A stretch of DNA of 64,000 nt. Origin: B25-G16 sp964549945. GTDB taxonomy: Bacteria > Desulfobacterota > DSM-4660 > Desulfatiglandales > B25-G16. The notes beneath the pieces are model-generated. The model did not search any database. It was given only the letters and a program-made list of their open reading frames with translations, and was not told where the DNA came from. This document shows positions 8,140-16,066 of the stretch, one piece after another; within the stretch, counting starts at the first letter, position 1; every line of letters begins with the position of its first letter. The DNA lies in NCBI GenBank assembly GCA_964549945.1, contig CAZJXD010000004.1, positions 1 through 64,000 on the forward strand, read 5' to 3'. A program made the position numbers and the translations under genes.

Positions 8140-10050
8140 TCACAGCGAGCCCGCCTTCTTCAGGTACACCATGAGGATCGAGAGTGCGGCGGGGGTGATG
8201 CCGGGTACCCTGGATGCCTGGCCGAGGGAGATGGGTCTTACGGTGGCCAGTTTCTCGCGCAGCTCGTTGGAGAGGCCATGAACGTTCGCGTAGTCGAACT
8301 CCGGCGGGATCTTCAGCCTCTCCAGGTTCCTGAACTTCTCGACCTCCTTTCGCTGCCGCTGAATGTAGCCCTCGTATTTGATCTCGATCTCGGCCTTCTC
8401 TAAAATGCGATCATCGATGCCCGCCCGGCGTCCATCCAGGTCCTCCAGGTCCTCGTAGTGGAGCTCAGGCCTCTTCAGGAGTTGACCGAGGGTGGTGGTT
8501 TGGGAAATAGGGCTTGAGCCCCTTTTCGTCAGGCAGTCATTAACTCTCTGTGAGGGGGCTACGGGTGCGCCTCTGATCCTCCTCACCTCCTGGGCGATCT
8601 CGCTCTGCCTCTCCTTCATCTCCTTCACGGTGTTCTCATCGATGAGCCCCAGCTCGTGGCCCTTTTCCATCAATCTTTGATCGGCGTTATCCTCCCTGAG
8701 CAGGAGCCTGTATTCGGCCCTCGAGGTAAACATCCGGTAGGGCTCATTGGTGCCCCTGGTGACCAGATCGTCCACCATCACGGCCATGTACGCCTCCGAT
8801 CGATCAAGGAGAAAGGGCGGCCTCTTCTGGATCTTGGAGGCGGCGTTGATCCCCGCCCACATACCCTGCGCAGCGGCCTCCTCGTATCCGCTGGTCCCGT
8901 TGATCTGGCCGGCCATGTATAATCCCTGGATGCGCTTGGTCTCCAGGGTAGGGTAGAGTTGCACGGGGTTGACGTAATCATACTCGATTGCGTAGGCCGG
9001 CCTCATGATTTCGGCCTCCTCCAGCCCCTCAACAGAGCGAACGAAGGGGATCTGGACCTCCATGGGCAGGCTGTTTCCCAGGCCGCTCGCGTATATCTCC
9101 TCCGTGTCTATGCCCTCGGGCTCGAGTATGATCTGGTGGGTGTCCCTGCGGGAGAACTTCACGACCTTATCCTCTATGGAGGGACAGTAGCGTGCGGGAA
9201 CTCCGGTGATCCTGCCTCCATACAGGGCGGAGCGTTCCAAGTTGTCGCGCACGATCCGGTGGCTTGTCTTGTTGGTGTGGCCGATGTAGCAGGGCATGCG
9301 TGGTGCGGTGATCTCCCTGGTGAAAAGGGAAAATGGCCTCGGGTTATCGTCTCCGTCCTGCCTCGTGAACCTCGAGAAATCTATCGTGGATCGCTTCAAT
9401 CGCGCGGGCGTGCCCGTCTTCATCCTGCCCAGGGTGAAGCCATGCTCGGCGAGGTTGTCGGGGAGGCCGTAGGAAGCGAACTCCCCGGCCCTGCCCGCCC
9501 TGATGGCGGCAAAACCGATATGCACCAGCCCCCTGAGAAAGGTTCCAGTGGCCAGGATCACCGCCGGTGCACGATACCCGAAGCCCGTTTGATCCTCAAC
9601 GCCCTTCACGCGATTATCCTCCACCACCAGCTTCTCGACCATGGCCTGCTTCACATCTATATTGGGCTCCTTCTCCAGGACCTCCTTCATGGCGATGTGA
9701 TACCTGATCTTATCGTTCTGGGTGCGAGAGGATTGAACGGCCGGTCCCTTTTTGGTATTCAGGGTTCGGTACTGGATGGCGGTCTTGTCGGTGATCCTCG
9801 CCATCTCTCCTCCCAGCGCATCAATCTCCTTTACCAGCTGTCCCTTGGCTACCCCTCCTATGGAAGGGCTACAGGGCATCTTCGCGATTCCGTCGAGATC
9901 GATGGTCATGATTAGGACGCTGCACCCCATACGGGCAGCGGCCAGGGCTGCCTCACACCCGGCATGACCCGCGCCGACCACGATGACGTCATAGTTCTTC
10001 GGGGAGTAACTCACCTCATTAACTCCATGCGTGCAGGCTTCTCGTGACAT
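8140..10050 (-). CDS. mnmG: tRNA uridine-5-carboxymethylaminomethyl modification enzyme MnmG (GidA)
   Basis: FAD protein that works with MnmE to modify wobble uridine 34 of certain tRNAs. The dinucleotide-binding motif VGAGHAGCEAALAAARMG is at residues 26-43, PSIGGVAKGQLVKEIDALGG follows, and ATGTF lies near 165. The C-terminal helical domain (SNELREKLATVRPISLGQASRVPGI) is complete. At 636 residues it is full length. Genes of this family often lie near the replication origin, which matters because dnaA is 1.5 kb away. Confidence 0.97.
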   Translation of the reverse strand: MSREACTHGVNEVSYSPKNYDVIVVGAGHAGCEAALAAARMGCSVLIMTIDLDGIAKMPCSPSIGGVAKGQLVKEIDALGGEMARITDKTAIQYRTLNTKKGPAVQSSRTQNDKIRYHIAMKEVLEKEPNIDVKQAMVEKLVVEDNRVKGVEDQTGFGYRAPAVILATGTFLRGLVHIGFAAIRAGRAGEFASYGLPDNLAEHGFTLGRMKTGTPARLKRSTIDFSRFTRQDGDDNPRPFSLFTREITAPRMPCYIGHTNKTSHRIVRDNLERSALYGGRITGVPARYCPSIEDKVVKFSRRDTHQIILEPEGIDTEEIYASGLGNSLPMEVQIPFVRSVEGLEEAEIMRPAYAIEYDYVNPVQLYPTLETKRIQGLYMAGQINGTSGYEEAAAQGMWAGINAASKIQKRPPFLLDRSEAYMAVMVDDLVTRGTNEPYRMFTSRAEYRLLLREDNADQRLMEKGHELGLIDENTVKEMKERQSEIAQEVRRIRGAPVAPSQRVNDCLTKRGSSPISQTTTLGQLLKRPELHYEDLEDLDGRRAGIDDRILEKAEIEIKYEGYIQRQRKEVEKFRNLERLKIPPEFDYANVHGLSNELREKLATVRPISLGQASRVPGITPAALSILMVYLKKAGSL

Positions 10051-10174
10051 GGTACGATTTTAAGGGTAAAATGTATAGGAAAACATCTTATCGCTAGGTC
10101 CCGTGAAGGACGTTTCCGGGGGGCTGAAGGGTAGAGGATTGAAAGGGGTATACGAGAGGCAGGAGGAACATGGA

Positions 10175-11185
10175 ATGAACTCCCCGACAACGGGAGATAA
10201 CAAAGGATCAAAGGCCTTGTTCCCCGGGTGGAGCCCAGGAAGCCGATACTATGACCTCAATACCTACCTGAGGAACCTCTTCGGATGCAGGGTCCAGAAG
10301 ATATCCCTGGACGCGGGCCTGACCTGTCCGAACAGGGATGGAAAGCTCTCCACGGGTGGCTGCATATACTGTAACGCGTGGGGCTCTGGTACGGGCGCCT
10401 ATGAGCAAGGCCTCACCATTACCGAGCAGCTCATGAGGGGTAAGGAGTTCTTGAGCAGGAGGTACAAGGCAGAGAAATTCATCGCCTACTTTCAGTCCTT
10501 CTCCAACACCTACGGGCCCTGCGAGAGGCTCAAGGCATTGTGGGAGGAGGCGCTCGCGGTGGAGGATATCGTTGGGTTGTCCATAGGCACAAGGCCGGAT
10601 TGCATCGATGAGCCGATATTGAGGATCCTCGAGGGCTATGCGAGGGATACGCTCGTGTGGATCGAATACGGGCTCCAGTCCATCCGCGAGAAGACCCTGG
10701 AGTTCATCAATAGGGGTCACGATGTGGGCGCCTTTCAAAGGGCCGTTGAGGCCACGAGACACAGGGGGCTGCGGATCTGTACCCACGTGATACTCGGCCT
10801 TCCCCTGGAGGATAGAGACGATATGCTTGCCACGGCAAGGGCGGTGGCGGCGATGGGGCTCGACGGCATCAAGATTCACCTGCTCTACGTGATCAAGGGC
10901 ACCAGGATGGAGGAGCTCTACCAGAACGGCGCCTACCGTTGTCTTGAGCAGGAGGAGTATGCGAATCTCGTGTGCGACTTCCTGGAGCTGCTGCCACCGG
11001 GTATGGTGATCCAGCGTCTCACCGGGGATCCTCACCCCGGGGAGCTGGTGGCCCCCGAGTGGTCGCTGAGAAAAAACGAGACCCTCTCACGCATCAAAGG
11101 CATCCTCGCCGACAGGGACTCCTGGCAGGGGAAGAGGCGTGAAATAGGGGAAGCGGGTTCCACAACGAGCAATCCATATTATTAG
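10175..11185 (+). CDS. YhcC-type radical SAM protein (TIGR01212 family)
   Basis: Radical SAM/elongator-like protein. The cluster ligands are spaced as in this family: TCPNRDG...TGGCIYCN (Cys-X10-Cys-X2-Cys). The barrel continues through YFQSFSNTYGP, GLSIGTRPDC, YGLQS and THVILGLP. The substrate is unknown; members may act in RNA modification. Of several possible starts I chose the ATG at 10175, which has AGGAGG eight bases upstream, giving 336 residues. Divergent from mnmG, with about 120 bases between the starts. Confidence 0.9.
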   Translation: MNSPTTGDNKGSKALFPGWSPGSRYYDLNTYLRNLFGCRVQKISLDAGLTCPNRDGKLSTGGCIYCNAWGSGTGAYEQGLTITEQLMRGKEFLSRRYKAEKFIAYFQSFSNTYGPCERLKALWEEALAVEDIVGLSIGTRPDCIDEPILRILEGYARDTLVWIEYGLQSIREKTLEFINRGHDVGAFQRAVEATRHRGLRICTHVILGLPLEDRDDMLATARAVAAMGLDGIKIHLLYVIKGTRMEELYQNGAYRCLEQEEYANLVCDFLELLPPGMVIQRLTGDPHPGELVAPEWSLRKNETLSRIKGILADRDSWQGKRREIGEAGSTTSNPYY

Positions 11186-11187
11186 CG

Positions 11188-11317
11188 CCTTACATGCTGG
11201 TTGTTTGACCACATGGGACAGGCCTTTTCAGTGTTCAGTGTTCAGCGTTCAGAAAATAATAGCTAGTGTCTTTTATCTGCTTTCTCCTGAACACTGAACC
11301 ACTGAACTTTGAACACT
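11188..11317. repeat. Dispersed element with GTTCAG inverted arms, copy 2
   Basis: Second copy of the unit at 1205-1333, same orientation, starting with CCTTACATG and ending in facing GTTCAG and CTGAAC arrays (about 11230-11252 and 11287-11317). Here it lies between the convergent yhcC-type gene and a small membrane-protein gene, a position that would suit a two-way terminator. Confidence 0.7.
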
Positions 11318-11359
11318 ACTATTTTTGAGAGCTTGAAGGGAATTTCAAATAATGTTTGG

Positions 11360-11596
11360 CTAAACAAAGAGATACTTCTCCTTTGATCTCGCCTGCCTGA
11401 TGATATAGATGATCACCCGTACAAGGAAGCTTGTGAGGCTTAAGAGCAGGCCCCCACACAGTATGGGCATCCAAAAGCCAGCCCTGTGAGTGTTGGTGAG
11501 GCCGATGAAAATAGAGATGCCCGACACGAGGATGAGATACACGCTGAAAAGGGAGAGGAAAACGAGGAAAAGGAAGCGGACTATTTTGCGTATCAT
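11360..11596 (-). CDS. Small two-span membrane protein downstream of dnaA
   Basis: A 78-residue protein with two hydrophobic segments (about residues 5-32 and 42-67) and a basic C-terminal tail. Its start overlaps the dnaA stop by four bases (ATGA), so it is very likely translated from the dnaA message. I do not recognise a family. The tight coupling supports a real gene; its role is unknown. Confidence 0.6.
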   Translation of the reverse strand: MIRKIVRFLFLVFLSLFSVYLILVSGISIFIGLTNTHRAGFWMPILCGGLLLSLTSFLVRVIIYIIRQARSKEKYLFV

Positions 11597-12948
11597 GCAG
11601 ACCTATCTTCGATCTTTCGACTGAGAAATTCTACCTCCTTTCTCACGCTATCGTCAAATTTTATATTCTTCTTGATCTTCTCGTAGTCATATAACACCGT
11701 TGAGTGGTTCCTGTTAAAGGAGTGTCCAATACGCTCCAGGGAGCTATCCGTATACTCGCGGCAGAGATAGATGGCGGTGCTTCTCGGGTAGGAGATGAAC
11801 TTTTTCCTGCTCTTTGATTTAAGAGCCTCCAGGTCGATCTTAAAATATTTGCACACTATCCCCTGGATCTCCTTGATCGTCGCCAGGGGCTTGGCGGGCA
11901 GTATTTGTTTCAATGTCTCCCTTGCGAGATCCAGGTTTATTTGCCTTTTCAGGAAAAAGCAGATCGCCTCGAGTGAAACCAGTGCCCCCTCAAGCTGACG
12001 AACATCCTGGGTCACATTCTCCGCAAGGTAGCACGCCACCTCATCGGGCAGAGATATGTTTCTCTCCGCAGCCTTCTGTTTCAGGATAGCGAGCCTGGTC
12101 TGGAATCCCGGCTTCTCGATGCTTGTCAAGACACTTGAGCTGAGCCTTGAGGTGAGCATCTTCTTCATGTTCGGAATCTCTTCCAAGGGCAGAGAGCTGG
12201 TAAAGATAACCTTTTTTCTATCGGTGAACAGCGAGTCGAGGGTATAGCCGAGTTCAATCTGGATCTTTTCCTTGCCGCTGAGGAAATGGAGCTCCTCGAG
12301 AAGAAGCACATCGCAGGCCTTACGGTATTTCGTCTTGAATTGATAGATCAGATTATTCTTCAACGCGAATATCATCTCGTTGGTGAAGTCCTCCGCCGTG
12401 ATATAGTGAACCCTTACTGTGGGTTTTTTCTTGAGAATGGAGTTGCCTATGGCCTGGGCAAGATGGCTTTTTCCAAGGCCTGTTTGAGCCAGCAACAGGA
12501 GAGAGGTATAGGGGCAGGAGGCGTCATTGGCGAGCGCCTTTGACACCGAGTAGGCGAATTCATTGCTCTCCCCTACCACAAATTTATCAAAGGTAAACCG
12601 TTCGTTGAGGTATCTGTCTCCAGCCCGTGCCTTGACTGGCATATTGGGCAGGAGCAGCTGCCTGCCGTTGCCGTTGTCACCATGGGGCTTGAAGTCAAGC
12701 AGGTCTCGGTGGGGTAACACCTTAAAGGTGATCCTGTGGCCTTTGAGGCCGAGCTGAGAGAATTGACTTTGAAACAGGGAGGAATAATTCTCCTTGATCC
12801 AGTTTTGAAAGAACCTGTTGGGGCACCCGAGGCGGATCGTGTGTTCATCTGAATCCAGCAACTTCAACGGTTTTACCCAGAAGGTATAGCTCTTCTCGTC
12901 CATTACTTTTTTGAGGACTTCTTTTACTTGATTCCAGGATGCTTCCAT
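11593..12948 (-). CDS. dnaA: Replication initiator DnaA, with divergent ATPase motifs
   Basis: A 451-residue AAA+ protein with DnaA domain order: N-terminal domain I (WVKPLKLL...), linker, ATPase domain from about residue 108 (YLNERFTFDKFVVGESNEFAY) and DNA-binding domain IV ending with SLERIGHSFNRNHSTVLYDY. Two catalytic motifs differ from the usual ones: Walker A reads AQTGLGKS (commonly G-x-x-G-x-G-K-T), and Walker B reads LLLEELHFL (commonly LIDDIQFL). It could be the main initiator of a divergent lineage or a second DnaA. No signs of frameshift. Confidence 0.9.
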   Translation of the reverse strand: MEASWNQVKEVLKKVMDEKSYTFWVKPLKLLDSDEHTIRLGCPNRFFQNWIKENYSSLFQSQFSQLGLKGHRITFKVLPHRDLLDFKPHGDNGNGRQLLLPNMPVKARAGDRYLNERFTFDKFVVGESNEFAYSVSKALANDASCPYTSLLLLAQTGLGKSHLAQAIGNSILKKKPTVRVHYITAEDFTNEMIFALKNNLIYQFKTKYRKACDVLLLEELHFLSGKEKIQIELGYTLDSLFTDRKKVIFTSSLPLEEIPNMKKMLTSRLSSSVLTSIEKPGFQTRLAILKQKAAERNISLPDEVACYLAENVTQDVRQLEGALVSLEAICFFLKRQINLDLARETLKQILPAKPLATIKEIQGIVCKYFKIDLEALKSKSRKKFISYPRSTAIYLCREYTDSSLERIGHSFNRNHSTVLYDYEKIKKNIKFDDSVRKEVEFLSRKIEDRSA

Positions 12949-13805
12949 CTGCTATCCTCACCTTGGCTACACATTACGTGATAAGAAGTAATGGAAGAGA
13001 ACGCACATACTTCTAGGGGACCTTTACACAACGAATGAAGCCGACTCGAATCTCCTTGACGTTAATGGGCAGAGGCGGAGAGGCTATTTCGCCTTCAGCG
13101 ATACCCTCGTGGGCATCCAGCGTGATAGCCGGAAAGGTCCTGCCACGACTGAAAAGAAAGGAGCCCCAGCGTTACAAAACAAGGAGCGGTACCGGGGTCG
13201 CCTGAATTATCAATAGAGAGACTGCTCAAGAGCACCCGTGTTTCAACTACACCGGAATACCTTTTGGCGGCGTTGCGCCGGACCACCGAGTTACGCATTC
13301 ATAAGATATCTAAATGAAAACAAACTCGGCTGTCAAAGGCGATTATGTGAGAAATTATCTTCCGCCCTCGTGAGGTTTTCAACAATTGTAATGTATTGAT
13401 TTTGCGAAAATAATGGAACCGCTTCTTTGCAAGTCCTTGCCATATAAAGAAATAATGCTATCGGATAAATTGTCATTCGAATCAGATACTTTCATTTTTA
13501 TTCAACAGCACTCGCGAGATCGAGCAAAATTTCAGAACTTTTATTTCCTTTAAAAAACACCCTTTTTTAAAGCTTTACTCTATATTTTATCCTCTCCAAG
13601 GAGGAGGCAGGGGCGTCCTGCTAAAAGGCAAGTATTTTGCTTATGCCTGAATAACCCCACCTGAAAAGGCTAAGCCGGTGTTAAGGGATCCTCTTTGGTA
13701 AGGCGGGGCTGAGATTATCTAGTTTTTTAAAATTTTTTTCGTTTATTTTTTTTTAATTTTTATGATATTTTTAGATAAATTTTCAAGATCTTCTCAGGAG
13801 AATGA
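12949..13805. other. Gene-free region between dnaA and ddl; possible origin region
   Basis: Some 850 bases without a convincing gene between divergent dnaA and ddl. The ddl-proximal part is very AT-rich (13725-13795). I found only degenerate DnaA-box candidates, CTTTACACA at 13022-13030 and TGTGAGAAA at 13346-13354, each one base off TTWTNCACA. mnmG and dnaA nearby favour an origin; the poor boxes argue against a classical one. A structured element near ddl is listed separately. Confidence 0.3.
13607..13728 (+). promoter_or_regulatory. Structured leader/terminator-like element upstream of ddl
   Basis: Three successive hairpins are visible: GCAGG/CCTGC (13607-13621), GGCA/TGCC (13627-13647), and an outer CCCC.CC/GG.GGGG pair (13655-13708) enclosing GGCTAAGCC. 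A run of six T's follows at 13723-13728, about 80 bases before the ddl start. This order resembles a 5' leader ending in a terminator, or a terminator for an upstream transcript. I do not recognise a riboswitch class. Confidence 0.4.
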
Positions 13806-14735
13806 ATGGGAAAGTTGAGGATTGCGCTTATTTCCGGGGGGCGGTCCCGGGAAAGGGAGGTATCGATTAAAAGCGGAGATGCCGTGCATGGGGCCCTTGA
13901 TAAGGATAAGTACGAGGTACGCAGGTACGATCCCAGTGAGGATCTTCTCGGATTGATACAGGACGTAGGGCATATCGACCTCGTGCTGCTCCTTCTCCAC
14001 GGGAAGGGGGGGGAGGATGGCTCCATTCAAGGGCTTCTCGATCTTCTAAACCTTCCCTATGTTGGATCGGGCGTCCTCGCGAGCGCTCTGGCCATGAACA
14101 AGGCCCTCAGCAAGGAGCTATTCAGAAATGCCGGCCTTACGGTTCCCCGGGAGATGATACTTTCACAAGGTGAGGACGTGAATCTCCACGGGCTCTTCTC
14201 TTCTCTTGGCAAACCCGTGGTAATCAAACCGATCGCAGAGGGATCGAGCATCGGCCTTAAGATATGCGACACCGTGGAGGAGGCTGCTGAGGCCATACGA
14301 GATACCTTCGCCATGGGACAAGGGGTGATAGTTGAGGAATACGTGAGGGGCACGGAGGTGAGCTGTCCTGTGCTCGGAAACAGGAACCCTGAGGCATTGC
14401 CGGTTATTGAGATCATCCCCAGAGAGGAGCACCAGTTCTTCAGCTACACGGCGAAATACGAGCCCGGGGCATCCCAGGAGATATGCCCCGCACGGCTGCC
14501 CAGCGATGTGTACGAAAAGGTGCAGGACTGCGCCATTCGAGCCCATTGTGTTCTCGGGTGCCGGCATCTTTCCCGGACCGATATGATAGTAGCCGATCGC
14601 GATGTGTATGTGCTCGAGACAAACACGATTCCCGGCATGACGGAGAACTCCCTCTTCCCCCTGGCAGCGAGGACCGCCGGCATTTCCTTCCCGAGGCTCA
14701 TGGATAGATTGATCGATCTCGCCCTCGAGGAGTAG
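13806..14735 (+). CDS. ddl: D-alanine--D-alanine ligase
   Basis: ATP-grasp enzyme that joins two D-alanines for the peptidoglycan stem peptide. The N-terminal motif LISGGRSREREVSIKSG is at residues 7-23, LHGKGGEDG near 68, YVGSGVLASALAMNK near 90, and the C-terminal metal-binding block VLETNTIPGMTE near 277. The length of 309 residues is typical. AGGAG lies eight bases before the ATG. It uses D-alanine made by Alr, whose gene is 13 kb away. Confidence 0.97.
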   Translation: MGKLRIALISGGRSREREVSIKSGDAVHGALDKDKYEVRRYDPSEDLLGLIQDVGHIDLVLLLLHGKGGEDGSIQGLLDLLNLPYVGSGVLASALAMNKALSKELFRNAGLTVPREMILSQGEDVNLHGLFSSLGKPVVIKPIAEGSSIGLKICDTVEEAAEAIRDTFAMGQGVIVEEYVRGTEVSCPVLGNRNPEALPVIEIIPREEHQFFSYTAKYEPGASQEICPARLPSDVYEKVQDCAIRAHCVLGCRHLSRTDMIVADRDVYVLETNTIPGMTENSLFPLAARTAGISFPRLMDRLIDLALEE

Positions 14736-14902
14736 GTTGGATCCTGCCTTTCCCCTCTTTTCTGAGAGTCCCTCTTACATTCTCATATACTAATCAGGGT
14801 TGACTGAATTATTTGTTTTAGCCTCCTTAAACCACTCATTGTCCGTGATGCCGACAAAGCACTGAATCTAGGCTTCCCAGAAAGATTAATGAACTAGCGA
14901 GA

Positions 14903-14924
14903 GTCAAGAGCAGATTTATCCCGT
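14903..14924 (+). repeat. Solo REP-type end matching the RAYT element at 52.5-53.5 kb
   Basis: The 22 bases beginning GAGTCAAGAGCAGATTT match the right end of the RAYT element at 53515-53536 at 19 of 22 positions. No transposase lies nearby, so this is a solitary end repeat of the kind RAYT proteins mobilise or recognise. Confidence 0.6.
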
Positions 14925-15031
14925 GGAATTTTTACCCCGTTGAATGTTTGTCCCGTGGAATGCAGAGAATATGCCACTGGGGCGTTAGCCGATTCAACTG
15001 GGGCGAAGACCATTCCACTGGGACCACTCTT
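14922..15031. repeat. Array of CCCGTGGAAT units facing ATTCCACTGGG units
   Basis: Three direct units (CCCGTGGAAT, CCCGTTGAAT, CCCGTGGAAT; 14922-14962) are followed by three roughly inverse units (GCCACTGGGG, ATTCAACTGGGG, ATTCCACTGGGA; 14971-15031), so the block can fold back on itself. A related, more decayed block lies at 21361-21441. The function is unknown; REP-like dispersed repeat by appearance. Confidence 0.6.
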
Positions 15032-15114
15032 CAAGGATCTCTTTGAAGAAAACCTTGTCCTGAACTTTTCACCATGCTATAGTTTGTCATCACTCTTGTT
15101 ACAAGGAGATTTCT

Positions 15115-15375
15115 ATGACTGAAGGAACGAAAAGGAAGGTTCTCAATATATCGTTGCCTCCGGCGTTATATAGAGAGGTGGAAAGATTGGCTAAGGAGCA
15201 GGCAAAGGCTAAAGGTGAGTTTGCGAGAGAGGTGCTCAGGCAGTATGTGGAGACGGACAAGCGATGGAAACAGATCAGGAAATGGGGCATGGAGAGCGCT
15301 GAGCGCTTGAAGATAAAAGACGTGAGCCAGGTGGAGGAGATCATCGAGCAATACCGGAAAGAACAATCCGTATGA
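15115..15375 (+). CDS. Ribbon-helix-helix antitoxin
   Basis: An 86-residue protein whose first 50 residues fit a ribbon-helix-helix DNA-binding domain (KVLNISLPPALYREVERLAK as the strand and first helix). The C-terminal half is charged and helical, as expected for the toxin-binding part. It overlaps the following PIN-toxin gene by four bases (ATGA). Such antitoxins usually repress their own operon and bind the toxin. AAGGAG lies close upstream of the ATG. Confidence 0.85.
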   Translation: MTEGTKRKVLNISLPPALYREVERLAKEQAKAKGEFAREVLRQYVETDKRWKQIRKWGMESAERLKIKDVSQVEEIIEQYRKEQSV

Positions 15376-15776
15376 TCAAAGCGGTGGCAGATACCAATGT
15401 GTATATCTCGGCTATATTGTTCGGTGGAAAATCGCAAGCGGTTAGGAAATTAGCCAGAGAAGGGAATGTGGAGCTTTTAATCTCAGAATCCATTTTGGCC
15501 GAAATAGCCGGCGTATTGAAGAGAAAATTTCATTGGCTAGATTGGCAAATCTCAGAGGTAATGAGGGACATCCGGGCCATTACTACCCTTATTACGCCTG
15601 CTTTTACCCTCTCCGTCATTAAGGAAGATGAACCTGACAACAGGGTCTTAGAATGTGCCGTAGAAGGGCAGGCCAGCTATATCGTTTCTGGAGACGAGCA
15701 CCATCTTCAGCCCCTCAAAGAATATAAGGGAATAACAATTCTCAGCCCCACGCAATTCTTGGAGTTGTTTGAATGA
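15372..15776 (+). CDS. PIN-domain toxin (VapC-like ribonuclease)
   Basis: A 134-residue PIN-fold protein of the kind annotated as putative toxin-antitoxin toxin component, PIN family. Acidic residues at the expected places: VADTNVYISAIL near the start, ESILAEIAGVL in the middle, then EDEPDNRVLECAVE and ASYIVSGDEHHLQPL near the end, forming the metal site of an RNase. Translationally coupled to the antitoxin at 15115. RNA target unknown. Confidence 0.88.
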   Translation: MIKAVADTNVYISAILFGGKSQAVRKLAREGNVELLISESILAEIAGVLKRKFHWLDWQISEVMRDIRAITTLITPAFTLSVIKEDEPDNRVLECAVEGQASYIVSGDEHHLQPLKEYKGITILSPTQFLELFE

Positions 15777-16066
15777 TGACGGATCGGATCATCTCCGAAG
15801 ATCTTCTCCCAACCCTTAGCCTTCCACGTCCCGAACCGGCACGGGGCGGAGTAGGCGAAGCAAGAATTTGATTGTCGCGGAGCGACTTGTCATTTCCCGC
15901 ACAGGCGGGGAATCCAGCTCAACTGTCATTCCGGCGAACCCCGGACCGAGTCCGGGGCAGGCGCCGGCATCCAGCCGCAACAGCCGGTGCGGCATTTTCG
16001 AAAAGCCAGATATTGGCAGGCCTGAGCAATTTCAGGCCGTCCTTAATCCTTACTGTTAGCGCGTCT
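15777..16066. repeat. Intergenic stretch with palindromic repeats
   Basis: Contains common genomic palindromes: TTTCCCGC...GGGGAATCC around 15893-15913 and a hairpin CCCCGGACCGAGTCCGGGG around 15940-15958. They resemble dispersed REP-type repeats found between genes. A shorter related piece (TCAAGTCCGGGGCAGG) recurs near 40275. No gene seen. Confidence 0.5.

Larger units (their letters stand above)
14736..15114. other. Gene-free stretch with REP-type and GTGGAAT repeats
   Basis: About 380 bases between ddl and a toxin-antitoxin pair. The first 160 bases show nothing notable. The rest holds a solo copy of the RAYT element end (14903-14924) and an array of GTGGAAT/ATTCCAC units, listed separately. 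Confidence 0.6.

Noticed and set aside
8959..9915. A 318-codon open frame on the plus strand inside mnmG
   Set aside because: It is the antisense shadow of a clear, full-length mnmG and has no domain or ribosome site of its own; long shadows are common in GC-rich genes.
13022..13354. Two DnaA boxes proving oriC
   Set aside because: Each differs from the consensus by one base and they lie 320 bases apart; this is near chance expectation, so oriC is left as a possibility only.
13705..13715. GGGGCTGAGAT, resembling part of a thiamine-pyrophosphate riboswitch
   Set aside because: The second conserved half (GAACCTGAT and the region after it) is absent and the next gene is ddl, not a thiamine gene.
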